Source of the DNA: Bacteroidales bacterium
GTDB taxonomy: Bacteria > Bacteroidota > Bacteroidia > Bacteroidales > TTA-H9
Direction of reading: 5' to 3'
DNA: 64,000 bases
NCBI GenBank assembly: GCA_030656615.1
Contig: JAUSOY010000033.1
Span: 28,664 to 92,663, forward strand
The translations under genes were made by a program, and so were the position numbers. The notes beneath the pieces were generated by a model that was not told where the DNA came from, did no database searches, and was given only the letters and a program-made list of their open reading frames with translations. Position 1 is the stretch's first letter. The number at the start of each line of letters is the position of its first letter. Of this stretch, positions 1-7,519 are shown one piece after another.

Positions 1-246
1 CTAAATTGTCCTATAATATTAGAATCTCCGATAAATATTGAATGTAAGATTACGGAAGTCAAAAAACTTGGTTCGCATGATATGTTTATTGCCAAAGTGA
101 CTAATGTGCAGGTTTCAGATAACTTATTTGCAGATGGTGCTGTTGTACCAAACCTTAAAAATGCTGAATTGATTTCGTATCTAAAAACAGTATATCTAAG
201 TCAGGGCGAACAGCTTGGACGATCAGGGTTTTCGATTAAAAAATAG
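1..246 (+). CDS. Flavin reductase family protein, C-terminal part (cut by window edge)
   Basis: The reading frame is open from base 1 to a TAG at 244-246, leaving 81 residues without a start. The segment reads CPIILESPINIECKITEV, then LGSHDMFIAKV. This matches the conserved core of FMN-binding flavin reductase-like (DIM6/NTAB split-barrel) proteins, where a CP-x-x-(I/L)ECK strand is followed by a GSHDMF-(I/V)A strand. Such proteins bind FMN and reduce flavin with NAD(P)H, or act as small flavoprotein oxidoreductases in the cytoplasm. The N-terminal half and the start lie outside the window, so the exact subfamily is unknown. The next gene starts 53 bases downstream on the same strand. Confidence 0.75.
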   Translation, partial: LNCPIILESPINIECKITEVKKLGSHDMFIAKVTNVQVSDNLFADGAVVPNLKNAELISYLKTVYLSQGEQLGRSGFSIKK

Positions 247-299
247 TTTAGTTTAAGGATTACTAAATACTTTTATTTTTCATTGGGCGTTTATTTAGC

Positions 300-944
300 A
301 TGAAAAAGGCATTTGTCCTGATTTTTTTTCTCTTTTTATTGCTGATGAATAATCTTCGGGCACAAGGTACGTATCAGGAGTTAATACATACGTATTGGAC
401 CAGCGATGAAATAAGTGTTTGCAATACATCGGATGAAGGGAATACTAAGGCTGAACTTATACTATTGTGTAATCTTGTGCGGCTTTACCCGAAGCGATTT
501 TCGGAATTTGTTCTTCCCTGGTTTCTTGAAACGTATAATAAGAAAAATGGAAGTGATGCGAGAAGTCTTGAAAAGGAGCTCAATAAAGATAATGTACTCG
601 CTGTTATCAGACCTGATAAACAATTGGATTCCATTGCCAAAGCATTCGCTGAATTATCAGCTAAAAAGAAGTGGCAAGGCCATATCCAATTTGATAATCG
701 ATACAAACCTGCACTCAATAATTTTAGGCTTGTAGCTGAAAATCTGTTCTATGGTCCCTCCGACCCCATGATTATCCTAATGGAATTATTAATTGATGAA
801 GGCGTAAAAGACCAAGGGCACCGAAAAAACCTGCTCGATGCTTCCATCAGTCATATCGGTATCGCCATCAATAATTATCCTGTTTATGGCAACATTTGTG
901 TGATGTCGATGGCCGGAATGAAACGATCAGCCACCACTGATTAA
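300..944 (+). CDS. Secreted CAP-domain (SCP/PR1-like) protein
   Basis: This 214-residue protein starts with a clear signal peptide: KK, then a hydrophobic stretch, ending LRAQ near residue 22. It is predicted to be exported to the periplasm or beyond. The C-terminal half carries CAP-superfamily signatures: a histidine in KWQGHIQF, the NLFYG segment, then DQGHRKNLLD followed by HIGIAI, which are the usual CAP cavity histidine and the HR-x-N-(L/I)-L motif. CAP proteins are extracellular and their bacterial roles are mostly undefined, so no activity is proposed. The last 18 bases overlap the convergent thiS gene. The ATG follows a 53-base gap after the preceding gene and may be co-transcribed with it. 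Confidence 0.75.
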   Translation: MKKAFVLIFFLFLLLMNNLRAQGTYQELIHTYWTSDEISVCNTSDEGNTKAELILLCNLVRLYPKRFSEFVLPWFLETYNKKNGSDARSLEKELNKDNVLAVIRPDKQLDSIAKAFAELSAKKKWQGHIQFDNRYKPALNNFRLVAENLFYGPSDPMIILMELLIDEGVKDQGHRKNLLDASISHIGIAINNYPVYGNICVMSMAGMKRSATTD

Positions 945-1130
945 GTGTATCACTTCTAAAACATCGCCATCGCTAACCATAGCCGCCTCCCTATCGTCAG
1001 TCTTTACAACTTGACCATTTATTTTGGTTATCAGCATTTTAAATGTATAATTCTTGATTCGAATGATTTCCGCGACACTTAGTTGATCGGCATTAAAAGA
1101 TTCTGGGCGTGTATTCAGTGTGATATTCAT
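927..1130 (-). CDS. thiS: Sulfur carrier protein ThiS
   Basis: A 67-residue beta-grasp protein ending in the diagnostic Gly-Gly (HLISGG). ThiF adenylates this C terminus and it is then thiocarboxylated to donate sulfur for the thiazole ring of thiamine. The start MNITLNTRPE and the DGDVLEVIHLISGG tail fit the ThiS family in length and pattern. It begins 2 bases after the stop of the adenylyltransferase gene, so the two form a thiF-thiS operon. Its 3' end overlaps the convergent CAP gene by 18 bases. The other thiazole genes (thiG, thiH) are not in this window. Confidence 0.88.
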   Translation of the reverse strand: MNITLNTRPESFNADQLSVAEIIRIKNYTFKMLITKINGQVVKTDDREAAMVSDGDVLEVIHLISGG

Positions 1131-1132
1131 AA

Positions 1133-1732
1133 TTATAATTCAATACTAAAGTCATTTAACAAGATAGCGAGTACTTCATTTGCTTCCATCCCTGATACCA
1201 TAAGAACCCGTGGGGCTAAAGGAGGAAGCATTTCGCTGACTTCGCTTTCCTGATCTCCACAAATATGAAGGTTTCCGAGTTTCTGCATGCGAATTTTATC
1301 AGAATTGCCCCAACCAGCCATGCCCAAACCACAGACAACAGGAATGTGTGGCAATTGTTCAGCCATGGTTTCTATCAACATTTGTTTCATCACCGCCAGA
1401 TCAAAGGCTTCTACCACTACATCGCAACACGCAAAATATCGGATTAAATTGTCCGGACTTAGTTTTGTATGTATTGAACTTACAGATGCTTTTGGATCAA
1501 TACGCAATAGATTCTCTTTAAGGGCAATGACTTTTGGAGTTCCAATCTGATTGTAAAAGTAGAACTGACGATTAAGATTACTGACTTCAACCACATCAAA
1601 ATCAGCAATGATGATATGTCCAACACCCACTCTAACAAGAGCCTGGGCACAATTGGAACCCAATCCTCCGGCACCGGCAATCCCTACCGTTTTGTATTTC
1701 AGCTTATCTCGTATTTGCTCCATAGAATTCAT
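1133..1732 (-). CDS. thiF: ThiS adenylyltransferase ThiF (E1-like, short form)
   Basis: This E1-like protein of 199 residues has the nucleotide-binding loop GIAGAGGLGSN near the N terminus, then IIADFDVVEVSNLNRQFYF (the Asp and Asn-x-x-x-Arg contacts to ATP) and KENLLRIDP. It corresponds to the short ThiF family paired with ThiS, which activates the ThiS C terminus as an acyl-adenylate in thiamine thiazole synthesis. An ATG at 1747 is also in frame. However, an exact TAnnTTTG promoter box (1737-1744) overlaps that codon, and the family normally begins just before the glycine loop, so the ATG at 1732 is preferred. No CXXC zinc site is visible, as expected for the short form. Confidence 0.82.
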   Translation of the reverse strand: MNSMEQIRDKLKYKTVGIAGAGGLGSNCAQALVRVGVGHIIIADFDVVEVSNLNRQFYFYNQIGTPKVIALKENLLRIDPKASVSSIHTKLSPDNLIRYFACCDVVVEAFDLAVMKQMLIETMAEQLPHIPVVCGLGMAGWGNSDKIRMQKLGNLHICGDQESEVSEMLPPLAPRVLMVSGMEANEVLAILLNDFSIEL

Positions 1733-1736
1733 GCTG

Positions 1737-1744
1737 CAAAAATA
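1737..1744 (-). promoter_or_regulatory. Bacteroidota -7 box for thiF
   Basis: The minus strand reads TATTTTTG here, an exact match to the Bacteroidota TAnnTTTG -7 element. Only four bases separate it from the ATG at 1732, which would give a nearly leaderless transcript. No convincing -33 TTTG was found at the usual spacing. Confidence 0.45.
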
Positions 1745-1784
1745 CATTTTTCGTCAAGAGTTTTCCAGTGGTTTTAGATTCACT

Positions 1785-1792
1785 TATATTTG
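1785..1792 (+). promoter_or_regulatory. Bacteroidota -7 box for the thioredoxin-like gene
   Basis: TATATTTG is an exact TAnnTTTG match 25 bases upstream of the ATG at 1818. A T-rich segment (TTTTCC at 1761) lies at the right distance for a weak -33 element. Confidence 0.5.
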
Positions 1793-1817
1793 TTGGACGA
1801 AACAAAGCTTACAAATT

Positions 1818-2309
1818 ATGAAAAAAATTCTCGTTTTACTATTCTGTGGATTATTTCTAAGTGGGATGGCGCAAGACAAAGTAAAAATATATAATCCGGA
1901 AGCCGATGCGGCCGCTGATTTAAAAATTGCTTTGGAACAGGCTGATGCTCAAAATAAACATGTGTTTATTCAGTTGGGTGGAAACTGGTGTCCATGGTGT
2001 ATCCGTTTTCATCATTATATCCAAGAAACAGCCGTAGTTGATAGTATTCTTAAAGCCGATTATATTGTTTTGAAAATCAATTACAGTAAGGAAAATAAAA
2101 ATGTAGAAATGCTCGAACGATTCGATTTTCCCCAGCGTTTTGGATTTCCTGTTTTCGTGATACTTGATGCCAATGGCAAACGACTCCATACACAGGATTC
2201 TGGATTTTTAGAATCCGGAAAAGGATATGACGAGAAGAAAGTCATGACTTTTTTAAGAAGCTGGACACCGATGGCTGTAAATCCAGAAACGTACAGCGAT
2301 AAAAAATAG
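1818..2309 (+). CDS. Secreted thioredoxin-family protein (WCPWC active site)
   Basis: A protein of 163 residues with a signal peptide ending near MAQ (residue 19). It has a thioredoxin fold with the redox motif WCPWC at C58 and C61, and a cis-proline region GFPVFVILD. The family includes DsbD-gamma/DUF255-like thioredoxins that act in the periplasm on disulfides. The partner is not apparent here. The ATG at 1818 is chosen because it gives a clean signal peptide and lies 25 bases after an exact -7 box. A longer in-frame extension upstream runs antisense through thiF and is not credible. The gene is followed by a very strong hairpin at 2341-2388. Confidence 0.83.
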   Translation: MKKILVLLFCGLFLSGMAQDKVKIYNPEADAAADLKIALEQADAQNKHVFIQLGGNWCPWCIRFHHYIQETAVVDSILKADYIVLKINYSKENKNVEMLERFDFPQRFGFPVFVILDANGKRLHTQDSGFLESGKGYDEKKVMTFLRSWTPMAVNPETYSDKK

Positions 2310-2340
2310 ACATTTGCTAATTTAAAGTTGCACACATCAT

Positions 2341-2388
2341 CAAATTAATAAGGGCGCCGCACTTTTGTGCGGCGCCCTTATTAATTTG
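2341..2388. terminator. Perfect 22-bp inverted repeat, likely bidirectional terminator
   Basis: Arms 2341-2362 and 2367-2388 are perfect reverse complements of 22 bases with a 4-base TTTT loop. The inner part is GC-rich (GGGCGCCGCAC) and the outer part AT-rich, so each strand ends its stem with a T-rich run. It lies between the thioredoxin-like gene (plus) and the convergent small helix-turn-helix gene (minus), exactly where a shared terminator is expected. Confidence 0.8.
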
Positions 2389-2453
2389 TACACTTCCTCT
2401 TCTTATACGTTCTGTACTTTTGAAAAATTAGTAGAAATCCTAGATGTCTGAAC

Positions 2454-2630
2454 TCACTTTGGTGCGTAAAAACAAACTTTAGGGGAATGGATCTTCTCGG
2501 CTGTCTTTAATGCTTTAATGGCTTTATCAACCTCTTTTTTATCGATACCGGTAAGTTCGGCAATTTCTCCTGATTTCAATGGTTTATCACTGTCTTTCAG
2601 CGTATCTAACACTTTTTGTTGGGTATCCAT
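2454..2630 (-). CDS. Small winged-helix/HTH-like protein
   Basis: A 58-residue ORF begins with ATG and ends with TGA. It has a helix-turn-helix pattern: MDTQQKVLDTLK, then KPLKSGEIAELTGIDKKEVD, KAIKALKTAEKI and a short wing SPKVCFYAPK. The pattern (SGEIAELTGID as helix-turn, KKEVDKAIKAL as recognition helix) is typical of tiny MarR/ArsR-like winged helices. Codon use and the absence of alternative frames support a real gene. It is transcribed divergently from the aldehyde:ferredoxin oxidoreductase gene, with 161 bases between the two starts, so it could regulate that gene. This is inference from position only. Confidence 0.7.
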   Translation of the reverse strand: MDTQQKVLDTLKDSDKPLKSGEIAELTGIDKKEVDKAIKALKTAEKIHSPKVCFYAPK

Positions 2631-2730
2631 GGCTAATTATATTTTCAGTAAAATTAGAAATATTTCATTTCAATTAAAGCTTTCTTAGCATTCATTGGAA
2701 AAATCGTTATTTAAGCTGCCCATCTTTTAT

Positions 2731-2738
2731 TAATTTTG
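2731..2738 (+). promoter_or_regulatory. -7 box for the aldehyde:ferredoxin oxidoreductase gene
   Basis: TAATTTTG is an exact TAnnTTTG match 53 bases upstream of the ATG at 2792, inside the divergent intergenic region. The -33 side is only T-rich (TTAT near 2708). Confidence 0.45.
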
Positions 2739-2791
2739 TGGCATTCTTTTTAAAAGAACAGTTTATTCATTAATAAATACACCATTATCAA

Positions 2792-4942
2792 ATGAACCTG
2801 GAACAATTTAAAAAAGATCACAAACTTCTGAAAGAGTTCAAATACACCTGGAGGCCCATCGAAAAAGGCTATAACAGACGTACACTCTATGTAAATGTTG
2901 GCGACCTCGGTATAGAGGAAAGGCCTGTTAGTCAGGAGATGATCGACAAATTTGTAGGCGGCAAAGGCTTTGGACTTCGCCTGTTGTGGAATGCTACCAA
3001 ACCCACCACAAAATGGGATGACCCTGAAAATGAAATCGTTATTTCTCCGGGCCCAATCGCCGGTATTACACAGTATTCTGGTACTGGTAAATCATTGGTA
3101 GTTTCTGTTTCTCCCACCGATTTTATCATGGACAGCAATGTGGGTGGATTTTTTGGTCCATTCCTGAAATTTTCCGGATTCGATTCACTCGAACTTCAGG
3201 GTATTGCTGAGGAAGAAGTTATCATTTTTATCGATGGCGTTAATCATTGCATTCAGATCTTTGACGGAAGTGGCCTGACTTCCAACAGTCATATTCTGGC
3301 AGCTCAATTAACCGATACCTTTGCTGATAACGACAATGATCGTTTCAATGTTTCTGTTGTGTCGTCAGGACAAGCTGCTGAGCATTCACTGATTGGTATG
3401 CTTAATTTCACATTCTTTGATAAGAAAAGAAAAGAAATTCGCATGAAACAAGCTGGTCGCGGCGGTATTGGAAGCGTATTCCGCAAAAAAAATATCATTG
3501 CGATGGTGGCTAAGGTTCCCGGTGTATCCGGAAATCTGAACAACGTTGTGGATGTAGAAGTTATTAAAGAAAAAGGGCGCAATTTTAACCGTGAAATGCG
3601 CGAACTTGATGATAAACAATGTCGTATGCGCCAGGTGGGCACCGCCCATCTTATGGAAGTAATGAACGATTATGATCTGCTTCCTACCCATAATTTTAAA
3701 TTTGGAGCACACGAGGATGCTTTCAAAATAGATTCAGGCGTATGGACTAGTCGTTTTACTCAGGGCGTTCCTGACGGATGTTGGGTTGGCTGTAATATGT
3801 CATGCGCAAAAGGCGTAGATGGTTATGAGGTAAAAACCGGACCATTTAAAGGTAGTAAGGTTTTGGTCGAAGGTCCTGAATATGAAAACGCCGCCGGCTT
3901 AGGTTCTAACTGTGGTATTTTCGACCCTGATATGATTATCGAAGCCAATTTCTATTGCGATACTTACGGTATTTGTACCATTACCTGGGGAACATTAACA
4001 GCATTTATTATGGAATGCTGGGAAAACGGCATTTTAAACAAAGAGCGCACTGGTGGTCTCGATTTTACATGGGGCAACGGATGGGAATCGATGGAAGCGA
4101 TGCATCAGCTGGCACGTGGAGAAGGTTTCGGACTCATTGCCGGAATGGGTATCTCTAAAATGAAAGACTATTTTGTAGAACATTTTGGTGCTGATCGTAA
4201 ATTCCTCGACGATATTGGTATGGTTAACAAAAACCTGGAATATTCTCAGTATGTTTCCAAGGAATCGTTGGCTCAGCAGGGCGGTTATGCTCTTACCAAC
4301 AAAGGTCCTCAGCATGATGAAGCATGGCTTATATTCATGGATATGGTGAATAATCATATTCCTACTTTTGCCGACAAAGCCGAAGCTTTACATTATTTCC
4401 CAATGTTCCGTACATGGTTTGGTTTAAACGGTCTCTGCAAACTTCCGTGGAATGATGTTGAACCCGAAAACAATCATGAAACCAGTGAACCAGCAAAGGT
4501 TCCTGAGCATGTTGATAATTATCTGGCAATCTATAAAGCTGTTACCGGAAAAGAAATCGACCGGAAAGAGCTTATCCGCATGTCGGAAAGAGTTTATAAC
4601 TTCCAGCGCATCATGAATATTCGCCGTGGCTACGGAACCCGTAAGTACGATGCTCAGCCGTATCGTGCAGCCGGCCCTGTTACCGAAAGCGAATACCTGA
4701 GTCGCCAGGATCGTTACGATGGTCAGTTAAAAGACAAACTGGGTCTCGATCCAACAAGCATGACCACCGGCGAAAAAATGGCAAAACTTCGTACACATCG
4801 CGAAGACCAGTACCAAAAACTGATTGATGCTGTTTATGCCCGTCGCGGATGGAATTCTAATGGAATTCCCACAATCGATCATCTTAAAAATATTGGGATG
4901 GATCTGCCTGAAGTACTTGATGTGGTAAGACCACTTCAATAA
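2792..4942 (+). CDS. Aldehyde:ferredoxin oxidoreductase family (tungsten/molybdenum) enzyme
   Basis: A cytoplasmic 716-residue protein of the AOR family, which oxidises aldehydes (or reduces acids) with ferredoxin using a tungsto-bispterin and one 4Fe-4S cluster. The N-terminal domain has the FVGGKGFGLRLLW and SPGPIAGITQYSGTGKS segments that bind the pterin phosphates. Cluster cysteines are visible at C330, C334 and C338 (CWVGCNMSC), and the fourth in GLCKLPW at C549. The spacing CX3CX3C is one residue longer than the CX2CX3C of the archaeal enzymes. The protein is also about 100 residues longer than the roughly 600 typical of those enzymes. It stands alone, between a divergent small HTH gene and a rho-independent terminator. 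The true substrate cannot be read from sequence. Confidence 0.9.
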   Translation: MNLEQFKKDHKLLKEFKYTWRPIEKGYNRRTLYVNVGDLGIEERPVSQEMIDKFVGGKGFGLRLLWNATKPTTKWDDPENEIVISPGPIAGITQYSGTGKSLVVSVSPTDFIMDSNVGGFFGPFLKFSGFDSLELQGIAEEEVIIFIDGVNHCIQIFDGSGLTSNSHILAAQLTDTFADNDNDRFNVSVVSSGQAAEHSLIGMLNFTFFDKKRKEIRMKQAGRGGIGSVFRKKNIIAMVAKVPGVSGNLNNVVDVEVIKEKGRNFNREMRELDDKQCRMRQVGTAHLMEVMNDYDLLPTHNFKFGAHEDAFKIDSGVWTSRFTQGVPDGCWVGCNMSCAKGVDGYEVKTGPFKGSKVLVEGPEYENAAGLGSNCGIFDPDMIIEANFYCDTYGICTITWGTLTAFIMECWENGILNKERTGGLDFTWGNGWESMEAMHQLARGEGFGLIAGMGISKMKDYFVEHFGADRKFLDDIGMVNKNLEYSQYVSKESLAQQGGYALTNKGPQHDEAWLIFMDMVNNHIPTFADKAEALHYFPMFRTWFGLNGLCKLPWNDVEPENNHETSEPAKVPEHVDNYLAIYKAVTGKEIDRKELIRMSERVYNFQRIMNIRRGYGTRKYDAQPYRAAGPVTESEYLSRQDRYDGQLKDKLGLDPTSMTTGEKMAKLRTHREDQYQKLIDAVYARRGWNSNGIPTIDHLKNIGMDLPEVLDVVRPLQ

Positions 4943-4959
4943 TTCATTTTAAATTCTTA

Positions 4960-4987
4960 AAAAGCCTCCTTATTTGGGGGCTTTTTT
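4960..4987 (+). terminator. Rho-independent terminator after the AOR gene
   Basis: A stem AAAAGCCTCC/GGGGGCTTTT (one G-T pair, loop TTATTT) is followed by TT and lies 17 bases after the stop codon. Confidence 0.8.
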
Positions 4988-5090
4988 GTTGATATTGAAC
5001 ACTATAATAACTTATACGGGATTTATTAACATTATGGAATTGATCGTATGATTTCCATAACTTTACAAGAACTACTACTTGATATACTCT

Positions 5091-5528
5091 ATGAAAAACG
5101 ACCAATACTGTATACTAAAGCGAATGCTTGCGCAACAAAAAAGTTTAACGTACAAAGGCCTGAACCTAACAGAACATCTCAATGGTTCAGTTTTGGAAAT
5201 TATAGTTTGTGAAAACTGCTTCAACAATACTGCAAGTTGTATCGAATCGATAAGCTATCTGGTAGAATTTGTGGCAATACATGGCGGTATTCGGTATGTA
5301 ATTTTTAATAAATTGAATACAGATTTTGAATTGAATTCAATTCTCTATGGATTTTTCCAAAATCACATATTTCCCCAACTTCATTCGTACGGTGTATTAA
5401 TGACCCATTATCTTGTAAATAAAAATCAGTACGATTCTCTCTATAAGAACGTTAATGAACGTAATTCATTTATGATGGCATTTTTATCCCTTGAAGAATC
5501 CCTTCGTTGGATTAATGAACAATCGTAA
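5091..5528 (+). CDS. Uncharacterised protein, possibly STAS/SpoIIAA-like
   Basis: A soluble protein of 145 residues starting MKNDQYCILK. A TTG codon 12 bases upstream is in frame but the ATG is preferred. I do not recognise a named family with confidence. The pattern LEIIVCEN, then a central VRYVIFNK-like strand (here IRYVIFNKLN) and a final helix FLSLEESLRWINEQ resembles the alternating strand/helix layout and C-terminal EE-x-x-x-WL helix of SpoIIAA-like STAS domains. That is only a suggestion. There is no signal peptide or membrane segment. It stands alone between a terminator and the convergent channel genes. Confidence 0.6.
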   Translation: MKNDQYCILKRMLAQQKSLTYKGLNLTEHLNGSVLEIIVCENCFNNTASCIESISYLVEFVAIHGGIRYVIFNKLNTDFELNSILYGFFQNHIFPQLHSYGVLMTHYLVNKNQYDSLYKNVNERNSFMMAFLSLEESLRWINEQS

Positions 5529-5635
5529 GTTTTCTAAAATTAATGTTACGAAATCGTCCTGACATTATACTATGGTGGATTATCAATAATCGAACAATAA
5601 CTCTGTATATCAAAATGATATGATTATTATTGAGC

Positions 5636-6535
5636 CTAATTTTCGATTTTAACTTTAAATTGAGGGGCTTCCACCAGATGAAAAGTTGCCGAAGCGAATT
5701 TTACCAGGCCATTACTTCCTTCAACATCTTTCAGAATGCTTGTATATAAACGATCTTTGGTTGTTCTACGCTTTTTATAATCTACTGTATATCTTAGGGT
5801 ATATTCAACCCAATTATCATTAACCATCACAGTGACCATTGGTTCTGTTGAAGCATGTTCTATCATGTACTTACTTACCATATATTCCCATTTTTTCTGC
5901 GAGGTTGAAGTATATTCACCAACTATACTTTTCGCGGCAGAAAGAATGATGCTACGAGCAAGATCGTAATCAGAACCAAACATGATGGGAAGTTTAATTT
6001 CATCCCAAAGGAAAGGAAAATCACCAGAATAGTTGAACACAGGTTCTTTAAAAACAAAACTATTCGCTATACGCACAATCCGGCCATTGTATAAATCGCC
6101 ATCAACCCATTGTCCGGTTTCCATAATTGTAGAGCGCAATACACCAATATCTATTACATCGCCTTTGATACCTCCTAATTGAACGCGGTCTCCAATTTTG
6201 TAAAATCCACCAAACATATTGGCCAACCAGCCGGCCACCGATGCAATAACTTCCTGAAGTGCAAAAGCAATGCCTGCACCAGCCACACCCAAGGCCATGG
6301 TTAATCCACCTAATTTATCGCTGTATACAATGGTAATCATCATAAGGATTAGAAAATAACCAATGAAATTGATCATTTTTTTTGCCTTATAGCGGTTATC
6401 TCCTTCCTTTATCTTGCCAAGTAACCGAAAGTTAATTGTTTTAATAATCATCCATATGATCATTATCCCGATGATAACCATAGCGATTTTACTAATAGTC
6501 TCATTTAGGGCACACGCTGGCAGATATTCTTTCAT
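5636..6535 (-). CDS. MscS-family mechanosensitive ion channel
   Basis: A 299-residue inner-membrane protein with three predicted transmembrane helices (about 15-35, 52-74 and 78-102). The pore helix has the Gly/Ala-rich packing GVAGAGIAFALQ typical of MscS TM3, and is followed by the beta domain ANMFGGFYKIGDRVQLGGI-x-G and the NSFVF segment. MscS channels open under membrane tension and release solutes on osmotic downshock. The gene lies 55 bases downstream of a voltage-gated channel gene on the same strand, so the two are probably one transcription unit. The C-terminal region after residue 180 is less conserved. Confidence 0.9.
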   Translation of the reverse strand: MKEYLPACALNETISKIAMVIIGIMIIWMIIKTINFRLLGKIKEGDNRYKAKKMINFIGYFLILMMITIVYSDKLGGLTMALGVAGAGIAFALQEVIASVAGWLANMFGGFYKIGDRVQLGGIKGDVIDIGVLRSTIMETGQWVDGDLYNGRIVRIANSFVFKEPVFNYSGDFPFLWDEIKLPIMFGSDYDLARSIILSAAKSIVGEYTSTSQKKWEYMVSKYMIEHASTEPMVTVMVNDNWVEYTLRYTVDYKKRRTTKDRLYTSILKDVEGSNGLVKFASATFHLVEAPQFKVKIEN

Positions 6536-6590
6536 ATATAGATTCGTTTAAAATATACCTGTTAATGACTAATTTCAGTTTTTTCTCGTC

Positions 6591-7418
6591 TCACTCTTGT
6601 ATTATTTGTTCGCCACAATGTCTGCAAAATGAATCCTTTTCATCAATTATTTCTCCACATTCGTGGCAATGACCTTCCGCTTTTACATGAAAACGTAGTG
6701 GCGATTTTGCAAATTCAACCGTAACAATTCCGGTAGGAACCGCGATAATGGCATACCCTAAAAGCATTACTATAGAAGCGAAAAATTTACCCCAAACGGT
6801 TTCCGGAGCTATATCTCCGTATCCCACAGTAGTTATAGTAACAACAGTCCAATAGATGCTTTGAGGAATATTTGTAAAACCGTGCGATTCGCCTTCGATG
6901 ACGTACATCAATGACCCGATAATAATGATAAGGGCCACGACGACGGTCATAAAAATAGCCATTTTATAGGCACTGGCTTTTAATGCCTTACCAAGCAGCT
7001 TTGCATTATGCAAATAATTTGCCAATTTCAGTATTCGAAAAATGCGCAAAAGGCGAAGAATGCGAATAATTACAAAATACTGCATCCCGAAATACATCAA
7101 ACTCAGGTAGGTTGGTAAAATAGACAGCAAATCGACTACACCAAAAAAACTGCGTGAATATTTTATCGGATGAGGACTGCAATACAATCGTAACAAATAC
7201 TCTACTGTAAATAAGATTGTAAAAATCCATTCAATAATAAAAAAATACTCAGCAAATTTTATTCTGTAGGATGTAACACTTTCAAGAATAACAACCAAAA
7301 CGCTGAGCAGAATCATAATCAACAGGACAATATCAAAGAATCGTCCAGCTTTGGTATGCGTGCCAAAAATTACAATATACAAGCGCTTTCTTAAACTCTG
7401 ATCATGATAGTGATACAT
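6591..7418 (-). CDS. Voltage-gated K+ channel with C-terminal zinc ribbon
   Basis: This 275-residue protein has six predicted membrane segments. The S4 segment (about 119-134) carries regularly spaced arginines (IIRILRLLRIFRILK) and the selectivity filter reads TTVGYGD (about 196-202), so it is a tetrameric Kv-type potassium channel. The last 25 residues form a small zinc ribbon, C251xxC254 and C265xxC268 (CHEC, CRHC), a cytoplasmic add-on whose role is unknown but which could sense metal or redox state. It heads a probable two-gene unit with the MscS gene. Starting at the ATG, the first helix begins about residue 28. Confidence 0.92.
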   Translation of the reverse strand: MYHYHDQSLRKRLYIVIFGTHTKAGRFFDIVLLIMILLSVLVVILESVTSYRIKFAEYFFIIEWIFTILFTVEYLLRLYCSPHPIKYSRSFFGVVDLLSILPTYLSLMYFGMQYFVIIRILRLLRIFRILKLANYLHNAKLLGKALKASAYKMAIFMTVVVALIIIIGSLMYVIEGESHGFTNIPQSIYWTVVTITTVGYGDIAPETVWGKFFASIVMLLGYAIIAVPTGIVTVEFAKSPLRFHVKAEGHCHECGEIIDEKDSFCRHCGEQIIQE

Positions 7419-7519
7419 GAATTTATTATAGTTTTTTAAGTAATTATTAGGCTAAGTTACATAAAAAATTACGGATTTATCGTTGTAATAAATCCGTAAG
7501 AGAAGCAACTATTATGCAC

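Noticed and set aside
1608..1817. Upstream extension of the thioredoxin-like gene
   Set aside because: It runs antisense to thiF and the start region, lacks a signal peptide, and the ATG at 1818 gives a typical one with a promoter box just upstream.
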